Origin: Bacteroidales bacterium
GTDB taxonomy: Bacteria; Bacteroidota; Bacteroidia; Bacteroidales; TTA-H9
Direction of reading: 5' to 3'
NCBI GenBank assembly: GCA_028689615.1
Contig: JAQVCV010000041.1
Span: 1 to 42,304, forward strand
DNA length: 42,304 nucleotides
Shown: piece by piece, positions 24,866-34,568 of the stretch
Numbering within the stretch: the stretch's first letter is position 1
Layout of the letters: each line of letters opens with the position of its first letter
Made by a program: the position numbers and the translations under genes
The notes under the pieces: generated by a model
Told to the model about the DNA's origin: nothing
Databases searched by the model: none
What the model saw: only the letters and a program-made list of their open reading frames with translations

Positions 24866-27736
24866 TCACACAGCAGGCTTTTTCAAACCACGACCCCCCG
24901 GAGCATACTCGGCAATCTTGCTGAAGAGAAGTTTTCGGTTGATGGGTTTGCTCATGTAATCGGTACAACCTGCTTCCAGGGCCTTTTCCCTGTCGCCCAT
25001 CAGTGCATAGGCAGTTTGAGCAATGATGGGCACCTGCCGGTTCACCTCCCTGATTTTTTTCACTGCATCCAAACCGTTCATCCCGGGCATTTTCAGATCC
25101 ATCAAAATCAGATCAAAATGTTGAGCGTTGAACAGCGATAGGGCCTCCTGGCCTGTTGTGGCTCTGACTAGACGATGATTGGTTTTGGCCAGCATCATGC
25201 TTAGAATCTGGAAGCTCACATCGTCGTCTTCGGCCACCAAAATAGCCAGGCTTTCGTCTGAAGGCTGTACCACCCGATCGTTGTCGGGCTGTGGCAGATG
25301 GTCAGCAGAGTGGTAAGGCAGAAGCACCCTGAAAGTACTTCCCTGACCCGGAACTGAGTGAACACTGATGCTCCCTCCCAACAACTCTACATAGGCCTTC
25401 ACAATAGCCAAACCCAGCCCCGACCCTTCATGAGCCCTCGACATGGTAAGATCGGCCTGAACAAACCTCTTGAAAATGGCATCCAACCTGTCGGGCGGAA
25501 TCCCCTTGCCGGTGTCGGCCACGGTAATGCAAATAAAACCATTGTCGAGTGTGGTGGACACGTGAATGGAACCCCTCTCGGTAAACTTCAACGCGTTGTT
25601 AATCAGATTGGTCATGATGCCTTCAACCTTGTGTTTATCGGAGTTTACAAGAGCCTTTGAACCAACAATTCCCTGACTGACAACCAGCGCAAGCCCTTTA
25701 TCTTCTATCTGACGTTTGAAGAAATCACACTGGTACTGCACGGTTTCTTCAAGGCTGAAATCGGCAAGAATCAACGACACCTCACCTGCTTCAAGTTTGC
25801 TGATTTCGATGATATCGTTGATGGTAGTGAGCAGCCTTTGACCACTCCGGTTAACCAGATCAATATACTTCTCCTTCTCCCCTTCGGTGATGTCGGGTTC
25901 GCGAAGCAAATCCAGAAAACCCAGGATCCCGTTCATGGGTGTACGTATTTCGTGCGACATGTTTTGAAGGAAAGCAGTTTTGAGGCGGTCGCTCTCTTCG
26001 GCCCTTTCTTTCTCGCGAATCAGAGCCGTTTCGGCACTTTTTTGCTCGGTGATGTCTCTAAACTCCACCACACGCACAGCCCTGCCCTGGTAGGGGATGT
26101 TGCGGGCCTCGAGCCGCAGGGGATACTCAGTTCCGTTTTTTCGTACTCCCACCGATTCGTAGGGCTTCTCGTAGCCACTCGTGATGTTTGCCATCACCTT
26201 TTCACGTTCGTGCGCGGCAATGAGCAGCAAGCCGTCCATTCCTATCAGTTCAGCAACCGTGAAGCCGGTTATTTCGGAGAGGCCCAAATTGCAATCGAGA
26301 ATCACCCCTTTGTCGTGGATGGTTATGCCGCCAAAGGATGCGTTGTGAAGGGCCTTGAACCGCGTTTCGCTTTGCTCGGCACGCTCTTTGGCCTCTATCA
26401 AATCGCGAACCATCCGGTCGCGCTCAATCACAACAGCCAGTTCATGAGCCACCATCCCAAGCAAACGGGCATCCGATTCATCATAGGCGTCGCCATTGGA
26501 ATAGCTCTGCACCACGATAATGCCCGCGGGCTCTCCTCTTACGATAATGGGAACCCCCAACCAACATTCAGCAGCATGACCGGTTTGGGAGAGGTTGTAT
26601 TGGGTCACCAACTTGTCGCGTTCGGCTCTGTTGAGCAACATAGCCTCACCCGACCTGACTACCAGGCCTGAAAGTGACTGGCTGGCAGTCCACGCTACAA
26701 CTTCTTCTTTCTCATCGTTAAAAACCACTTTCCTGAACAAATCGCTTTCAGAGTCGTACAAAGCCACGATAAAATTGGAGTTATCGATCACTTTTCCAAG
26801 CTCTTTCCACAAATAGTTCACCAACTCATCCAACGAGTTCTTCATCAACGACGAACTGGCTATCCCATACAACAGATGCTGCACCTCCACATCGCGTTTG
26901 CGTTGGGTAATATCGGTGATGATGTGCACTGCTCCCGAGAGGTGTCCCTGTTTGTCGATTATTGGATCAACAATGATTTCGCACACCCGGCCATTGATCC
27001 GCATCTCCATGCTTTCGCGCCTGAGGCTGCGAAACATCTTCAAAAACGGGCAGCCCTCAACCGGATGCCCTTCCTGATGAACGTAATCGTGGCAATGCCT
27101 CCCCTTCAAATCATCTTCTTCCAAACCTGTGAACTCTTCAAAAGCACGGTTGCACTGAACAATTTGCTGGTTTTCGTCAAGAATGGCTATACCATCCCTG
27201 ATCGCGTGAAACGTTTTATTCCAGTTGGCAGCAGCCTTCTCCAAAGCGTTTTCAATCTGCAACCGTTCGGTAAGCTGCCTGATCAGATCTGCTGTGCGCT
27301 CTTCAACCAGTTTTTCAAGCTTTTCTCTCTCTTGCTTCTGGCTCATGTTGGCCCGTTTAACTTTTGCCATGGCCTTAACCTGGGCTATCAATTCCACCTC
27401 GTCGAATGGTTTAACAATAAATCCCTCGGCACCCAGGTTGATAGCCTTCACCCTGCTATCGCGATCTTTTCGTTGTGCTGTAAAGAAAAGCACAGGGATT
27501 GAGCTGGTTCTGTGATCGGTCTTTAGCTTGGAGCAAACCTCAAAACCATCCATCCCGGGCATGGCAATGTCGAGCAGGATCACATCGGGATCGTCAGAAA
27601 CAGCCAGGGCAATTCCATGTGGGCCATCGGTAGCTGAAATCACCCGGGCCTCGGGCATTTGATCGGCCATCACAGCACGCAGAGTGGTCAGATTGTCGGA
27701 CAGATCGTCGATTGCTAAAACTTTGATTGATTTCAT
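24866..27736 (-). CDS. Soluble hybrid sensor kinase, REC-PAS-GAF-PAS-HisKA-HATPase-REC
   Basis: A 956-residue protein without membrane helices. Order: receiver 1 (about 4-125; D56 in VILLDIAMPGMDG, K109), coiled coil (130-170), PAS (about 172-285), GAF (about 287-440), PAS (about 455-570), HisKA with H595 in MSHEIRTPMNG, ATPase domain (N-box NLINNALKF, G-boxes DTGKGIP and GSGLGLAI), receiver 2 (about 830-945; D880 in LILMDLKMPGMNG). The first PAS has an unusual Cys/His cluster, C215 (RHCHDYVH) and C229 (GCPFLKMF), which could sense redox state or bind metal (inference). With REC at both ends it likely takes input from the upstream hybrid kinase and relays onward. A Shine-Dalgarno site precedes its ATG. 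Confidence 0.93.
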   Translation of the reverse strand: MKSIKVLAIDDLSDNLTTLRAVMADQMPEARVISATDGPHGIALAVSDDPDVILLDIAMPGMDGFEVCSKLKTDHRTSSIPVLFFTAQRKDRDSRVKAINLGAEGFIVKPFDEVELIAQVKAMAKVKRANMSQKQEREKLEKLVEERTADLIRQLTERLQIENALEKAAANWNKTFHAIRDGIAILDENQQIVQCNRAFEEFTGLEEDDLKGRHCHDYVHQEGHPVEGCPFLKMFRSLRRESMEMRINGRVCEIIVDPIIDKQGHLSGAVHIITDITQRKRDVEVQHLLYGIASSSLMKNSLDELVNYLWKELGKVIDNSNFIVALYDSESDLFRKVVFNDEKEEVVAWTASQSLSGLVVRSGEAMLLNRAERDKLVTQYNLSQTGHAAECWLGVPIIVRGEPAGIIVVQSYSNGDAYDESDARLLGMVAHELAVVIERDRMVRDLIEAKERAEQSETRFKALHNASFGGITIHDKGVILDCNLGLSEITGFTVAELIGMDGLLLIAAHEREKVMANITSGYEKPYESVGVRKNGTEYPLRLEARNIPYQGRAVRVVEFRDITEQKSAETALIREKERAEESDRLKTAFLQNMSHEIRTPMNGILGFLDLLREPDITEGEKEKYIDLVNRSGQRLLTTINDIIEISKLEAGEVSLILADFSLEETVQYQCDFFKRQIEDKGLALVVSQGIVGSKALVNSDKHKVEGIMTNLINNALKFTERGSIHVSTTLDNGFICITVADTGKGIPPDRLDAIFKRFVQADLTMSRAHEGSGLGLAIVKAYVELLGGSISVHSVPGQGSTFRVLLPYHSADHLPQPDNDRVVQPSDESLAILVAEDDDVSFQILSMMLAKTNHRLVRATTGQEALSLFNAQHFDLILMDLKMPGMNGLDAVKKIREVNRQVPIIAQTAYALMGDREKALEAGCTDYMSKPINRKLLFSKIAEYAPGGRGLKKPAV

Positions 27737-27744
27737 ATGCTTTT

Positions 27745-27752
27745 GCCTCCTT
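27745..27752 (-). promoter_or_regulatory. Rare Shine-Dalgarno site of the soluble hybrid kinase
   Basis: AAGGAGGC on the minus strand lies 8 bp before the ATG at 27736, in the 31-bp gap after the upstream kinase. Bacteroidota seldom use such sites, so this one supports the start choice and strong reinitiation. Confidence 0.7.
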
Positions 27753-27767
27753 CAAAAACTATTGGAA

Positions 27768-30764
27768 TTACAACTGGTTAGCATCGGCAGGTGCCAACAG
27801 TTCGTTGATCACGTGCCACAGCAGGGTTTCGTCAACGGGTTTCGGCACAAAACGGTCGAAACCAAACGCGAGCACTTTCTCCCTATCACCCTTCATAACG
27901 CTGGCCGTAACAGCCACAACCGGAATATGGCTTAGCTCGTCATGCTTCCGGATAGCCACCAAAGCTTCAAAACCGCTCATCTCGGGCAGCGCCAAATCCA
28001 TAAGTATCAGGTGTGGCATATGCTCCAGTGCCTGGTCAACACCCGTTCTTCCGTTGACAGCCTCCAACATCTGGCACTGTTGGCCCAGAATGGCTTTCAT
28101 GGTGGCCATGTTGTCGGGGTTGTCTTCAACCACAAGAATGGTGAGTGGGCCGGTCCCTTTGCGAATGACCCTTCTGGTTGCTGGCGAAACAGGCCGGCAT
28201 TGTTGCAGGGCAATCATTCGCGAGATGGCCAAAAGCAACTCCTGCCGGTTCACATCGCCCTTTTGAATGAGTTGATGAATGTTGTTGCTTTTCAAAAAGC
28301 TCAACTCCTCTTTGGTTACCTGCCTGGCGGTAAGTATCAGGACAGGAATATGCCTGCTTTGCTCCTGCGATCTGATTGTGCTCAACACTTCAAATCCATC
28401 CATCCCGGGCATCATCAGATCCAGAATAATGGCATCGGGTACCCGCTCTGAAAGCTGGTCGATGGCTTCAAAACCATTATGGGAATGAAGCACTTTGTAA
28501 CCCTGGCTGCAAAGAATATCGGTCATTTGAATCAAAGCAGGCTGGCTGTCGTCAACCAGCAGGACGGTGTACCCGTTGCCTTCGCCGGCAAGCTGGTAGT
28601 TTACCTCAGAAAGATTGGCCTTTTGATGTAAGGAAAGGGTGGTATCGGCCTTAGATTCTATTTTTACCGGAATTTTCAACATGAACATGGTGCCTTCACC
28701 CTGCTGGCTTTCAACAGAAATGGTCCCTTTTAACAACGAAGCATATTTTTTTGCAATAGACAGGCCCAGACCCGTTCCTCCGAATTTGCGCGATGAACTG
28801 TCGTCGGCCTGCCTGAATTCATCGAAGATATGGGGCAAATGACCGGGGCTTATGCCTATCCCGGTGTCGCGTACTACCACGCTCAACTCTTCGTCGATCA
28901 CAAACGCCGATATCTCAACAGAGCCCTGGTTTGTGAATTTCACGGCATTGCCAATGATGTTTTGGAGGATGTGCATGCATTTGTCCTGATCGCTGTGAAT
29001 GATGGGCAGATCAGCACCTACCAGATTTTTCAATTCAATGCCTTTCTCTTTGGCCTGCTGCGACAGAACCGATACCAGATCATCAACCAGATGCTTAACA
29101 CTAAAACTGTTGACAAACACCTCCTCGCGACCCGCTTCGATTCGCGACAGGTCAAGAATATCGTTAATTAAAGCCAGCAGGCTCCGGCCGTTTCGCCCTA
29201 TAATTTCCAAATATTGGTATTCTTCATCAGGTATCTGCCCCTTGAGTCTCCGATCGAGAACACCGCTGAGGGCAATCACGGAATTGAGCGGAGTTCGAAG
29301 TTCATGACTCATGTTCGACAGGAACGAACTCTTCAGACGGCTGGCCTCATCGAGTTGCCGCTTTTGTTGCTCCAATTCGGCATTCATCTTCTCGAGTTCA
29401 ATAGTTTGAAGCGTGAGTTCCTGCTTTTGCATCTCCAGTTCCCTGTTTTGCTCATCGAGCGAAGCCGCCTGCTGCTGAATCATTCTGAATGCGAGAACAC
29501 CATTCATCCTGGCACCAACAGTTTGATAAACAGCCTTTAAATACCTAACAGCCCATGGCGAAAACTCCCCTACAGTGCCCAAAGATATAACAGCTACCAC
29601 GTCGCCTCCAAACTCAAGAGGCAGGGTGATGATCTCAGAAGGGGCCACCTCGCCGCTCACGGTATGGTAAGTAAACGAAGAATTGGCTTTCGGCGACCTG
29701 ATGTATTGCATTTTTCTGTTTGCCAGTGCTGTACCAAACTCTCCTTCCGGATTCTCAACGTCGAATCGTTTGGGCAAATTGGTTCCAAATCCAATAGAAA
29801 CATAAGGCTCGAAATACCGTGCCTCTTTGTCGGGAAGATAAATTGCCCCCAACTGAGCTCCGGATTGTTCTAACAGAAGGGCAAGCAGTTTCTTTGAAAA
29901 GGTGCGCGCGTCGGTTTCCTGAAGCATCATGGCAGTGAGCAGAGCCGATTGTTCCTCGGTTTTTTGTTGGTCGCCCAACACTTCAAACAGTTTGTTGAAG
30001 CTTTCGGCGAGTTGCCCAAACTCGTTATCAGCGCTGTAATCGACACGTGCATCGGCTTCTCCGCGCCGAAAATCGGTCAAAGCCCGCATGAGCCTCTGTA
30101 ACGGAGTTTGAATATATTGGAAAATAAAATAAAAGGCCACCAACAAGGTCATCAGGGTGCCCAGCAAGAAAATAAGAACCTGCAGGTTTTGTTTTTGATT
30201 TGCTGCTTCTGCTTGTTGAAGGAATTGCAAAGCCTTTCCTCTAGCAAAATTAGAAATGTACTCGGTGTGGCGAAGCAAACGTTCTGCCTTGTCGCCACCC
30301 ACCCCGCTCCTCAAGGTGCGGTGAAGAGCCTCGTCGTGCCTGCCTTGTTCAAGCAGGTTTAAGGTTTCGTTTCTGATAACATTCCACTCAACAAAAGAGT
30401 TGCGAAGTGAGTCAACCTTTTCTGCCTCGCCCAGGAACCATTTTTGCAAAACATCAAGTTGTCTGAAGGCATCGTTCTCATGAACGCTCATAATCTGCCT
30501 GATTTCAGTTGCCTGTTGCTCGTGGCCGGCCTCCAGAACAACATCTTTCATAGCACGGTGGATCACCAAAACGTCGGTTCTGAAGGCATCCACGGCAGCC
30601 CTCACCCTGAGGGGATGGTTGTACATCAGCTCGGTCTGGGTCCACAGCTTGTTGGTTTGAATCCAGGCTACCAGGGCAAAGCCCAACACCAGAAGAAAGA
30701 TCACCAGAAAACCTGCAACAAGCACTTTACGGGCCGGATAATTAACAAAACGGTTCATAAGCAT
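27768..30764 (-). CDS. Membrane hybrid sensor kinase with MCP-like sensor and two receivers
   Basis: A 998-residue protein. Membrane helices at about 14-36 and 195-217 enclose a periplasmic four-helix-bundle-like sensor (about 38-192) resembling chemoreceptor sensory domains. A HAMP-like segment (about 218-268) and a GAF domain (about 285-430) follow, then a coiled coil rich in Glu/Gln (430-478), HisKA with H487 in MSHELRTPLNSV, ATPase domain (NIIGNAVKFTN, DTGIGISP, GTGLGLSI), and two receivers, D782 (AIILDLMMPGMDG) and D923 (LILMDLALPEMSG). The second ends FVPKPVDE. ATG 30764 is preferred, six bp after the CheR stop; ATG 30758 is an alternative. The MCP-like input next to a CheR gene suggests that the sensor is methylated (inference). 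Confidence 0.92.
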   Translation of the reverse strand: MLMNRFVNYPARKVLVAGFLVIFLLVLGFALVAWIQTNKLWTQTELMYNHPLRVRAAVDAFRTDVLVIHRAMKDVVLEAGHEQQATEIRQIMSVHENDAFRQLDVLQKWFLGEAEKVDSLRNSFVEWNVIRNETLNLLEQGRHDEALHRTLRSGVGGDKAERLLRHTEYISNFARGKALQFLQQAEAANQKQNLQVLIFLLGTLMTLLVAFYFIFQYIQTPLQRLMRALTDFRRGEADARVDYSADNEFGQLAESFNKLFEVLGDQQKTEEQSALLTAMMLQETDARTFSKKLLALLLEQSGAQLGAIYLPDKEARYFEPYVSIGFGTNLPKRFDVENPEGEFGTALANRKMQYIRSPKANSSFTYHTVSGEVAPSEIITLPLEFGGDVVAVISLGTVGEFSPWAVRYLKAVYQTVGARMNGVLAFRMIQQQAASLDEQNRELEMQKQELTLQTIELEKMNAELEQQKRQLDEASRLKSSFLSNMSHELRTPLNSVIALSGVLDRRLKGQIPDEEYQYLEIIGRNGRSLLALINDILDLSRIEAGREEVFVNSFSVKHLVDDLVSVLSQQAKEKGIELKNLVGADLPIIHSDQDKCMHILQNIIGNAVKFTNQGSVEISAFVIDEELSVVVRDTGIGISPGHLPHIFDEFRQADDSSSRKFGGTGLGLSIAKKYASLLKGTISVESQQGEGTMFMLKIPVKIESKADTTLSLHQKANLSEVNYQLAGEGNGYTVLLVDDSQPALIQMTDILCSQGYKVLHSHNGFEAIDQLSERVPDAIILDLMMPGMDGFEVLSTIRSQEQSRHIPVLILTARQVTKEELSFLKSNNIHQLIQKGDVNRQELLLAISRMIALQQCRPVSPATRRVIRKGTGPLTILVVEDNPDNMATMKAILGQQCQMLEAVNGRTGVDQALEHMPHLILMDLALPEMSGFEALVAIRKHDELSHIPVVAVTASVMKGDREKVLAFGFDRFVPKPVDETLLWHVINELLAPADANQL

Positions 30765-30770
30765 CAAAAT

Positions 30771-31592
30771 TTATTTTATTCTTCGAAAAATTGGCAAACG
30801 GCTGTTCTCGCCGGCAAACACACCCCTCATTCCCAGATCCAACGACTCGGCCTCCCCCAAAATCAGAAAACCATTCACCGCGGTGGCTCGCCGAAGCTTT
30901 TCCATTATTACTTTTTGATGTTGGTCGTCATAATATATCAAAACATTGCGGCAGAGAACCATATCGAAATCGCCAAACATGCTCTCGGGCGGGGCATAGG
31001 TATTGGGATCAAACAAGTCGTAGGGTGAAAAATGGACCACAGATTTCAATTCATCCATCACTTCAAACCACTCCTTCTCCTTCTTGAAGTATTTATTAAT
31101 GAAACCATAACGCACGTTATCGAGGCTCGCGGGTTGATAGATCCCTTTACGCCCCCGTTCAAGAGCCGTATGATCAATATCGGTAGCTATAATGCTTATA
31201 GTCACCTGAAACCCGTGGCGTTTCACCACCTCCCGGCAGGCTACAGCCACAGAGTAGGCCTCTTCGCCGGTGGCACATCCGGCCGACCAGACCCGCAAAA
31301 CACGATCGTGGTTGAGTATATTTCGCCGAATGATTTCGGGCAGGAGTTCTTCCATAAGATACTCAAAAACCAATGGATTGCGAAAGAAATGGGTGACACT
31401 CACAGCCAGATGCCCATTGAGGAACGACAGTTCCGAAGCATGAGTCACTATATAGGTTTTGTATTCAGCCGGAGACGGGATAGACAATTCGGTCATCCTG
31501 CTCTTTAGCTTCTGAATTACAAAGCCATTGTCGTGTTCGGAAAAGCGCAATCCGAGTTTAAGAGATAAAAAGGAAATCAGGTCGTTCCACAC
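30771..31592 (-). CDS. cheR: CheR-type protein-glutamate methyltransferase
   Basis: A 273-residue SAM-dependent methyltransferase. The N-terminal helical domain (about 1-75) contains VSVTHFFRNPLVFEYL with the CheR signature T-x-FFR. The SAM-binding core has VWSAGCATGEEAYSVAV (102-117), IIATDID (second acidic SAM contact) and MVLCRNVLIYYDDQHQK. C-terminal GEAESLDL is a usual CheR end motif. The only start in reach is GTG at 31592, since a stop lies in frame just upstream. No CheB, CheA, CheW or chemoreceptor gene is present, so it is not part of a motility operon; it is the first gene of an operon with two hybrid kinases, the first of which has an MCP-like sensor that could be the substrate. 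Confidence 0.92.
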   Translation of the reverse strand: MWNDLISFLSLKLGLRFSEHDNGFVIQKLKSRMTELSIPSPAEYKTYIVTHASELSFLNGHLAVSVTHFFRNPLVFEYLMEELLPEIIRRNILNHDRVLRVWSAGCATGEEAYSVAVACREVVKRHGFQVTISIIATDIDHTALERGRKGIYQPASLDNVRYGFINKYFKKEKEWFEVMDELKSVVHFSPYDLFDPNTYAPPESMFGDFDMVLCRNVLIYYDDQHQKVIMEKLRRATAVNGFLILGEAESLDLGMRGVFAGENSRLPIFRRIK

Positions 31593-31687
31593 GCCAGGGG
31601 GTTCAATTAATTAAACAATCAACATGTAGCCATTCAAATCCAAATTGCAACCGCGGGATGGGTGCATCATCCAACTGAATTGTACAC

Positions 31688-31695
31688 CAAAGATA
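31688..31695 (-). promoter_or_regulatory. -7 element of the CheR/hybrid-kinase operon
   Basis: TATCTTTG on the minus strand, a perfect match, about 95 bp before the GTG at 31592. A TTTTG lies upstream at 31708-31712, somewhat closer than the usual -33 spacing. Confidence 0.6.
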
Positions 31696-31858
31696 ACAGA
31701 TTTTAAACAAAATAGTTACTACTTGCATCAAACCTCTACAGTTCTGTTTCCAAAAACAAAACCTGCTGATGAAAGGAGGTTTGCCAATTTGTCAGCCTGC
31801 ACCCGCTGGCACAACATTTGAAACGCGCCGCCCCAGTAAATCAAAAACTTTCAGAACG

Positions 31859-33760
31859 ATGCAAAAAGGAAAAATCAATGTTCAAACCGAGAACATTTTC
31901 CCCATTATCAAGAAGTTTCTCTACTCTGATCACGAGATCTTTCTACGCGAACTGGTGTCGAATGCCGTTGACGCTACCCAGAAACTAAAAGCCCTGGCCT
32001 CGATGGGTGAATTCACCGGAGAGCTTGGCAACACGCGCATTGAAATACTTCTCGATGCCAAAAAGAAAACCCTTACCATCCGCGATCGTGGAATCGGGAT
32101 GACTGCCGACGAGGTTGACCGCTACATCAACCAAATCGCCTTCTCGAGCGCCGAAGAGTTCGTTAACAAATACAAAGGAAAAACCGAAGCCGAAACTACT
32201 GCTATCATCGGCCATTTCGGTTTGGGTTTCTATAGTTCCTTTATGGTGAGCGACAAAGTGGAAATTCACACCCTGAGCCACAAACCAGATGCTGAACCCG
32301 TGCGGTGGGAATGCGACGGAAGTCCCGACTACACCCTCGAACCCGGCAAGAAAAAAGAGCGCGGAACAGACATAATATTGCACATCAGCGACGAGTCGAA
32401 AGACTACCTCGAAGAGTATAAAATACTCGAACTGCTCAAAAAATACTGCAAATTCCTGCCCGTTGAAATTGAGTTCGGCGTCGAAAAAACGAGGGAAAAA
32501 ATCGAAGGAAAAAAAGACAAAGACGGAAACGATGAATACAAAGAGGTTGAAAAACCCCGCGTCATCAACAATCCGCTCCCGGCCTGGACCCGCAAGCCCG
32601 CCGATATGACCGACGAGGATTACAAAAAATTCTACAACGAGCTGTATCCCTACACCTTCGAAGAACCCCTGTTCCACATCCACCTGAACGTTGACTACCC
32701 CTTCAACCTCACCGGTATCCTCTATTTTCCGAAGGTAAAAGACAAGTTTGAAATTCAGAAGAATAAAATCCAGCTCTACAGCAACCAGGTGTTTGTAACC
32801 GATCAGGTTGAAGGCGTGGTGCCCGACTTCCTGACGTTGCTGCACGGTGTAATCGATTCGCCCGACATCCCCCTCAACGTCTCCAGGTCATACCTCCAGA
32901 GCGATCCCAACGTGAAAAAAATCTCGGGACACATCGCTAAAAAAGTGGCCGACAAGCTCGAGGAGATGTTTAAAAACGACCGCGAAGCCTTCGAGAAGAA
33001 ATGGAACGACATCAAAGTTTTCATTGCCTATGGCATGATTGCCGACACCAAGTTCTACGAAAGAGCCGAAAAATTCTGTCTCTTCCAAAACACCGAAGAA
33101 AAATTCTTCACCTTCGGCGAATACAAAGAGCATATTAAGGAAAATCAGACCGATAAGGAAAAAAACCTGGTGTACCTTTACACCAACAACCCCGTTGAAC
33201 AACACGCCTACGTGGAAGCTGCCCGTGAGCGTGGCTACGATGTTCTGATAATGGATGGCGTGCTCGACAGCCATTTCATCAACAACCTCGAACCCAAATT
33301 CGAGAAATCGAAATTCGTGAGGGTTGACGCCGATGTAATCGACAAACTCATCGAGAAGGATCAGGCCATCGCGTCGAAACTGAGCGACGAACAGAAAGAA
33401 AAGCTAAAACCCCTGTTTGAAGAGATGGTTGATAAAACCAGTTTCCATGTTCAATTCGAGAACATGAGCGAAACCGACCAGCCCGTAATCATCACCCAAA
33501 CCGAGTTCATGCGCCGTTACAAGGAGATGTCGCAACTTGGCGGTGGTGGCATGGGCTTCATGGGATCGATGCCCGACAGCTACAACCTGGTTGTCAACGC
33601 CAACCACCCCCTCATTGGGCGAATCAACGATGAGCCCGAAGAAGAAAACAAAAAGCAGGTGGTAAAACAATTAACCGATCTGGCCTTGCTTTCGCAGGGG
33701 CTGCTCAAAGGCGCCGCCCTTACCCAATTCATCAGGCGCTCGGTTGATATGATCGACTAA
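31859..33760 (+). CDS. htpG: Molecular chaperone HtpG (Hsp90)
   Basis: A 633-residue bacterial Hsp90. The GHKL ATPase domain has FLRELVSNAVDAT (catalytic and Mg-binding residues; NAVDA instead of the common NASDA), IRDRGIGM (76-81) and IGHFGLGFYSSFMV (117-130). The middle domain has the lysine/acidic insert KIEGKKDKDGNDEYKE and LNVSRSYLQ, which includes the arginine contacting ATP. The C-terminal dimerisation domain ends NLVVNANHPLIGRIND and RRSVDMID, without an MEEVD tail. Start 31859 (MQKGKINVQTENIFP) matches the family; the upstream in-frame extension from 31769 does not. A terminator follows. Confidence 0.97.
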   Translation: MQKGKINVQTENIFPIIKKFLYSDHEIFLRELVSNAVDATQKLKALASMGEFTGELGNTRIEILLDAKKKTLTIRDRGIGMTADEVDRYINQIAFSSAEEFVNKYKGKTEAETTAIIGHFGLGFYSSFMVSDKVEIHTLSHKPDAEPVRWECDGSPDYTLEPGKKKERGTDIILHISDESKDYLEEYKILELLKKYCKFLPVEIEFGVEKTREKIEGKKDKDGNDEYKEVEKPRVINNPLPAWTRKPADMTDEDYKKFYNELYPYTFEEPLFHIHLNVDYPFNLTGILYFPKVKDKFEIQKNKIQLYSNQVFVTDQVEGVVPDFLTLLHGVIDSPDIPLNVSRSYLQSDPNVKKISGHIAKKVADKLEEMFKNDREAFEKKWNDIKVFIAYGMIADTKFYERAEKFCLFQNTEEKFFTFGEYKEHIKENQTDKEKNLVYLYTNNPVEQHAYVEAARERGYDVLIMDGVLDSHFINNLEPKFEKSKFVRVDADVIDKLIEKDQAIASKLSDEQKEKLKPLFEEMVDKTSFHVQFENMSETDQPVIITQTEFMRRYKEMSQLGGGGMGFMGSMPDSYNLVVNANHPLIGRINDEPEEENKKQVVKQLTDLALLSQGLLKGAALTQFIRRSVDMID

Positions 33761-33795
33761 GTCAATTATTTATACTATATTTGGGGCGCTGCCCT

Positions 33796-33843
33796 GCCCC
33801 GTCTCCCCCAGGCGTGCTCAGGCGGAAGACGGGGCTTTTTTTA
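33796..33843 (+). terminator. Rho-independent terminator of htpG
   Basis: GCCCCGTCT (33796-33804) pairs with AGACGGGGC (33827-33835); a second small stem can form inside. Seven or more T residues follow. Confidence 0.88.
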
Positions 33844-33866
33844 AACCATTAAATACCACTTTGAAC

Positions 33867-34457
33867 ATGAAAAAAGGATGGATCATTCTGATTGCTGTAA
33901 TTGCCTTCATTTTCATCATTATAGGATGGATTTCAGGCATGTATAACGGCCTTGTAACTGCTGAAGAGGGGGTAAACGCCCAGTGGGCCAACGTCGAAAA
34001 CTCTTATCAGCGCCGGGCCGACCTCATTCCCAACCTGGTAAATACCGTGAAAGGCTACGCCGACTTCGAGAAATCGACACTCACCGAGGTAATCGAAGCT
34101 CGTGCAAAGGCTACCTCCATCAACATCAATCCCGAAAAACTGACCCCCGAAGAACTTCAGAAATTCCAGGGAGCTCAGGATGGTTTGAGTTCAGCACTAG
34201 GCAGGCTGATGGTGGTGATGGAACGCTACCCCGATCTGAAAGCCAATCAAAACTTCCTCGATTTGCAGGCACAACTCGAGGGTACCGAAAACCGAATTTC
34301 GACAGAACGTCGCAAATTCAACGAAATGGCACAAGCTTACAACACCATCCTCCGCCGTTTCCCGAAAAACATGATCGCGGGAATGTTGGGCTTCGAGAAA
34401 AAAGCCTACTTCGAAGCTGCCGAAGGTGCCGAAAAAGCTCCCGAAGTAAAATTCTGA
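33867..34457 (+). CDS. lemA: LemA-family membrane protein
   Basis: A 196-residue protein with one N-terminal membrane helix (about 4-24) and a cytoplasmic or periplasmic helical bundle. Family markers are YNGLVTAEEGVNAQWANVENSYQRRADLIPNLVNTVKGYADFE near the start and FLDLQAQLEGTENRISTERRKFNEMAQAYNT further on, with the conserved YNT and RRFPKN. The C terminus is Ala/Glu-rich (FEAAEGAEKAPEVKF). The function of LemA is unknown, although it is commonly paired with TPM/YgcG-type proteins, as here. ATG at 33867 is chosen over a TTG at 33861. It is separated from the TPM genes by a terminator-like hairpin. Confidence 0.95.
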   Translation: MKKGWIILIAVIAFIFIIIGWISGMYNGLVTAEEGVNAQWANVENSYQRRADLIPNLVNTVKGYADFEKSTLTEVIEARAKATSININPEKLTPEELQKFQGAQDGLSSALGRLMVVMERYPDLKANQNFLDLQAQLEGTENRISTERRKFNEMAQAYNTILRRFPKNMIAGMLGFEKKAYFEAAEGAEKAPEVKF

Positions 34458-34471
34458 TTTGCTTAACTTAC

Positions 34472-34506
34472 AAGCCTGTTCGCCTTCCTGACGAACAGGC
34501 TTTTGG
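34472..34506 (+). terminator. Hairpin terminator after lemA
   Basis: AAGCCTGTTCG (34472-34482) pairs perfectly with CGAACAGGCTT (34492-34502), nine-base loop, followed by TT. The T tract is short, so partial read-through into the TPM genes is possible. Confidence 0.75.
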
Positions 34507-34568
34507 CGCCGGAGTACCATCCGGCCACAATCCGACGTTCTATCCGGTAACTAACAACCTATTGCCTC

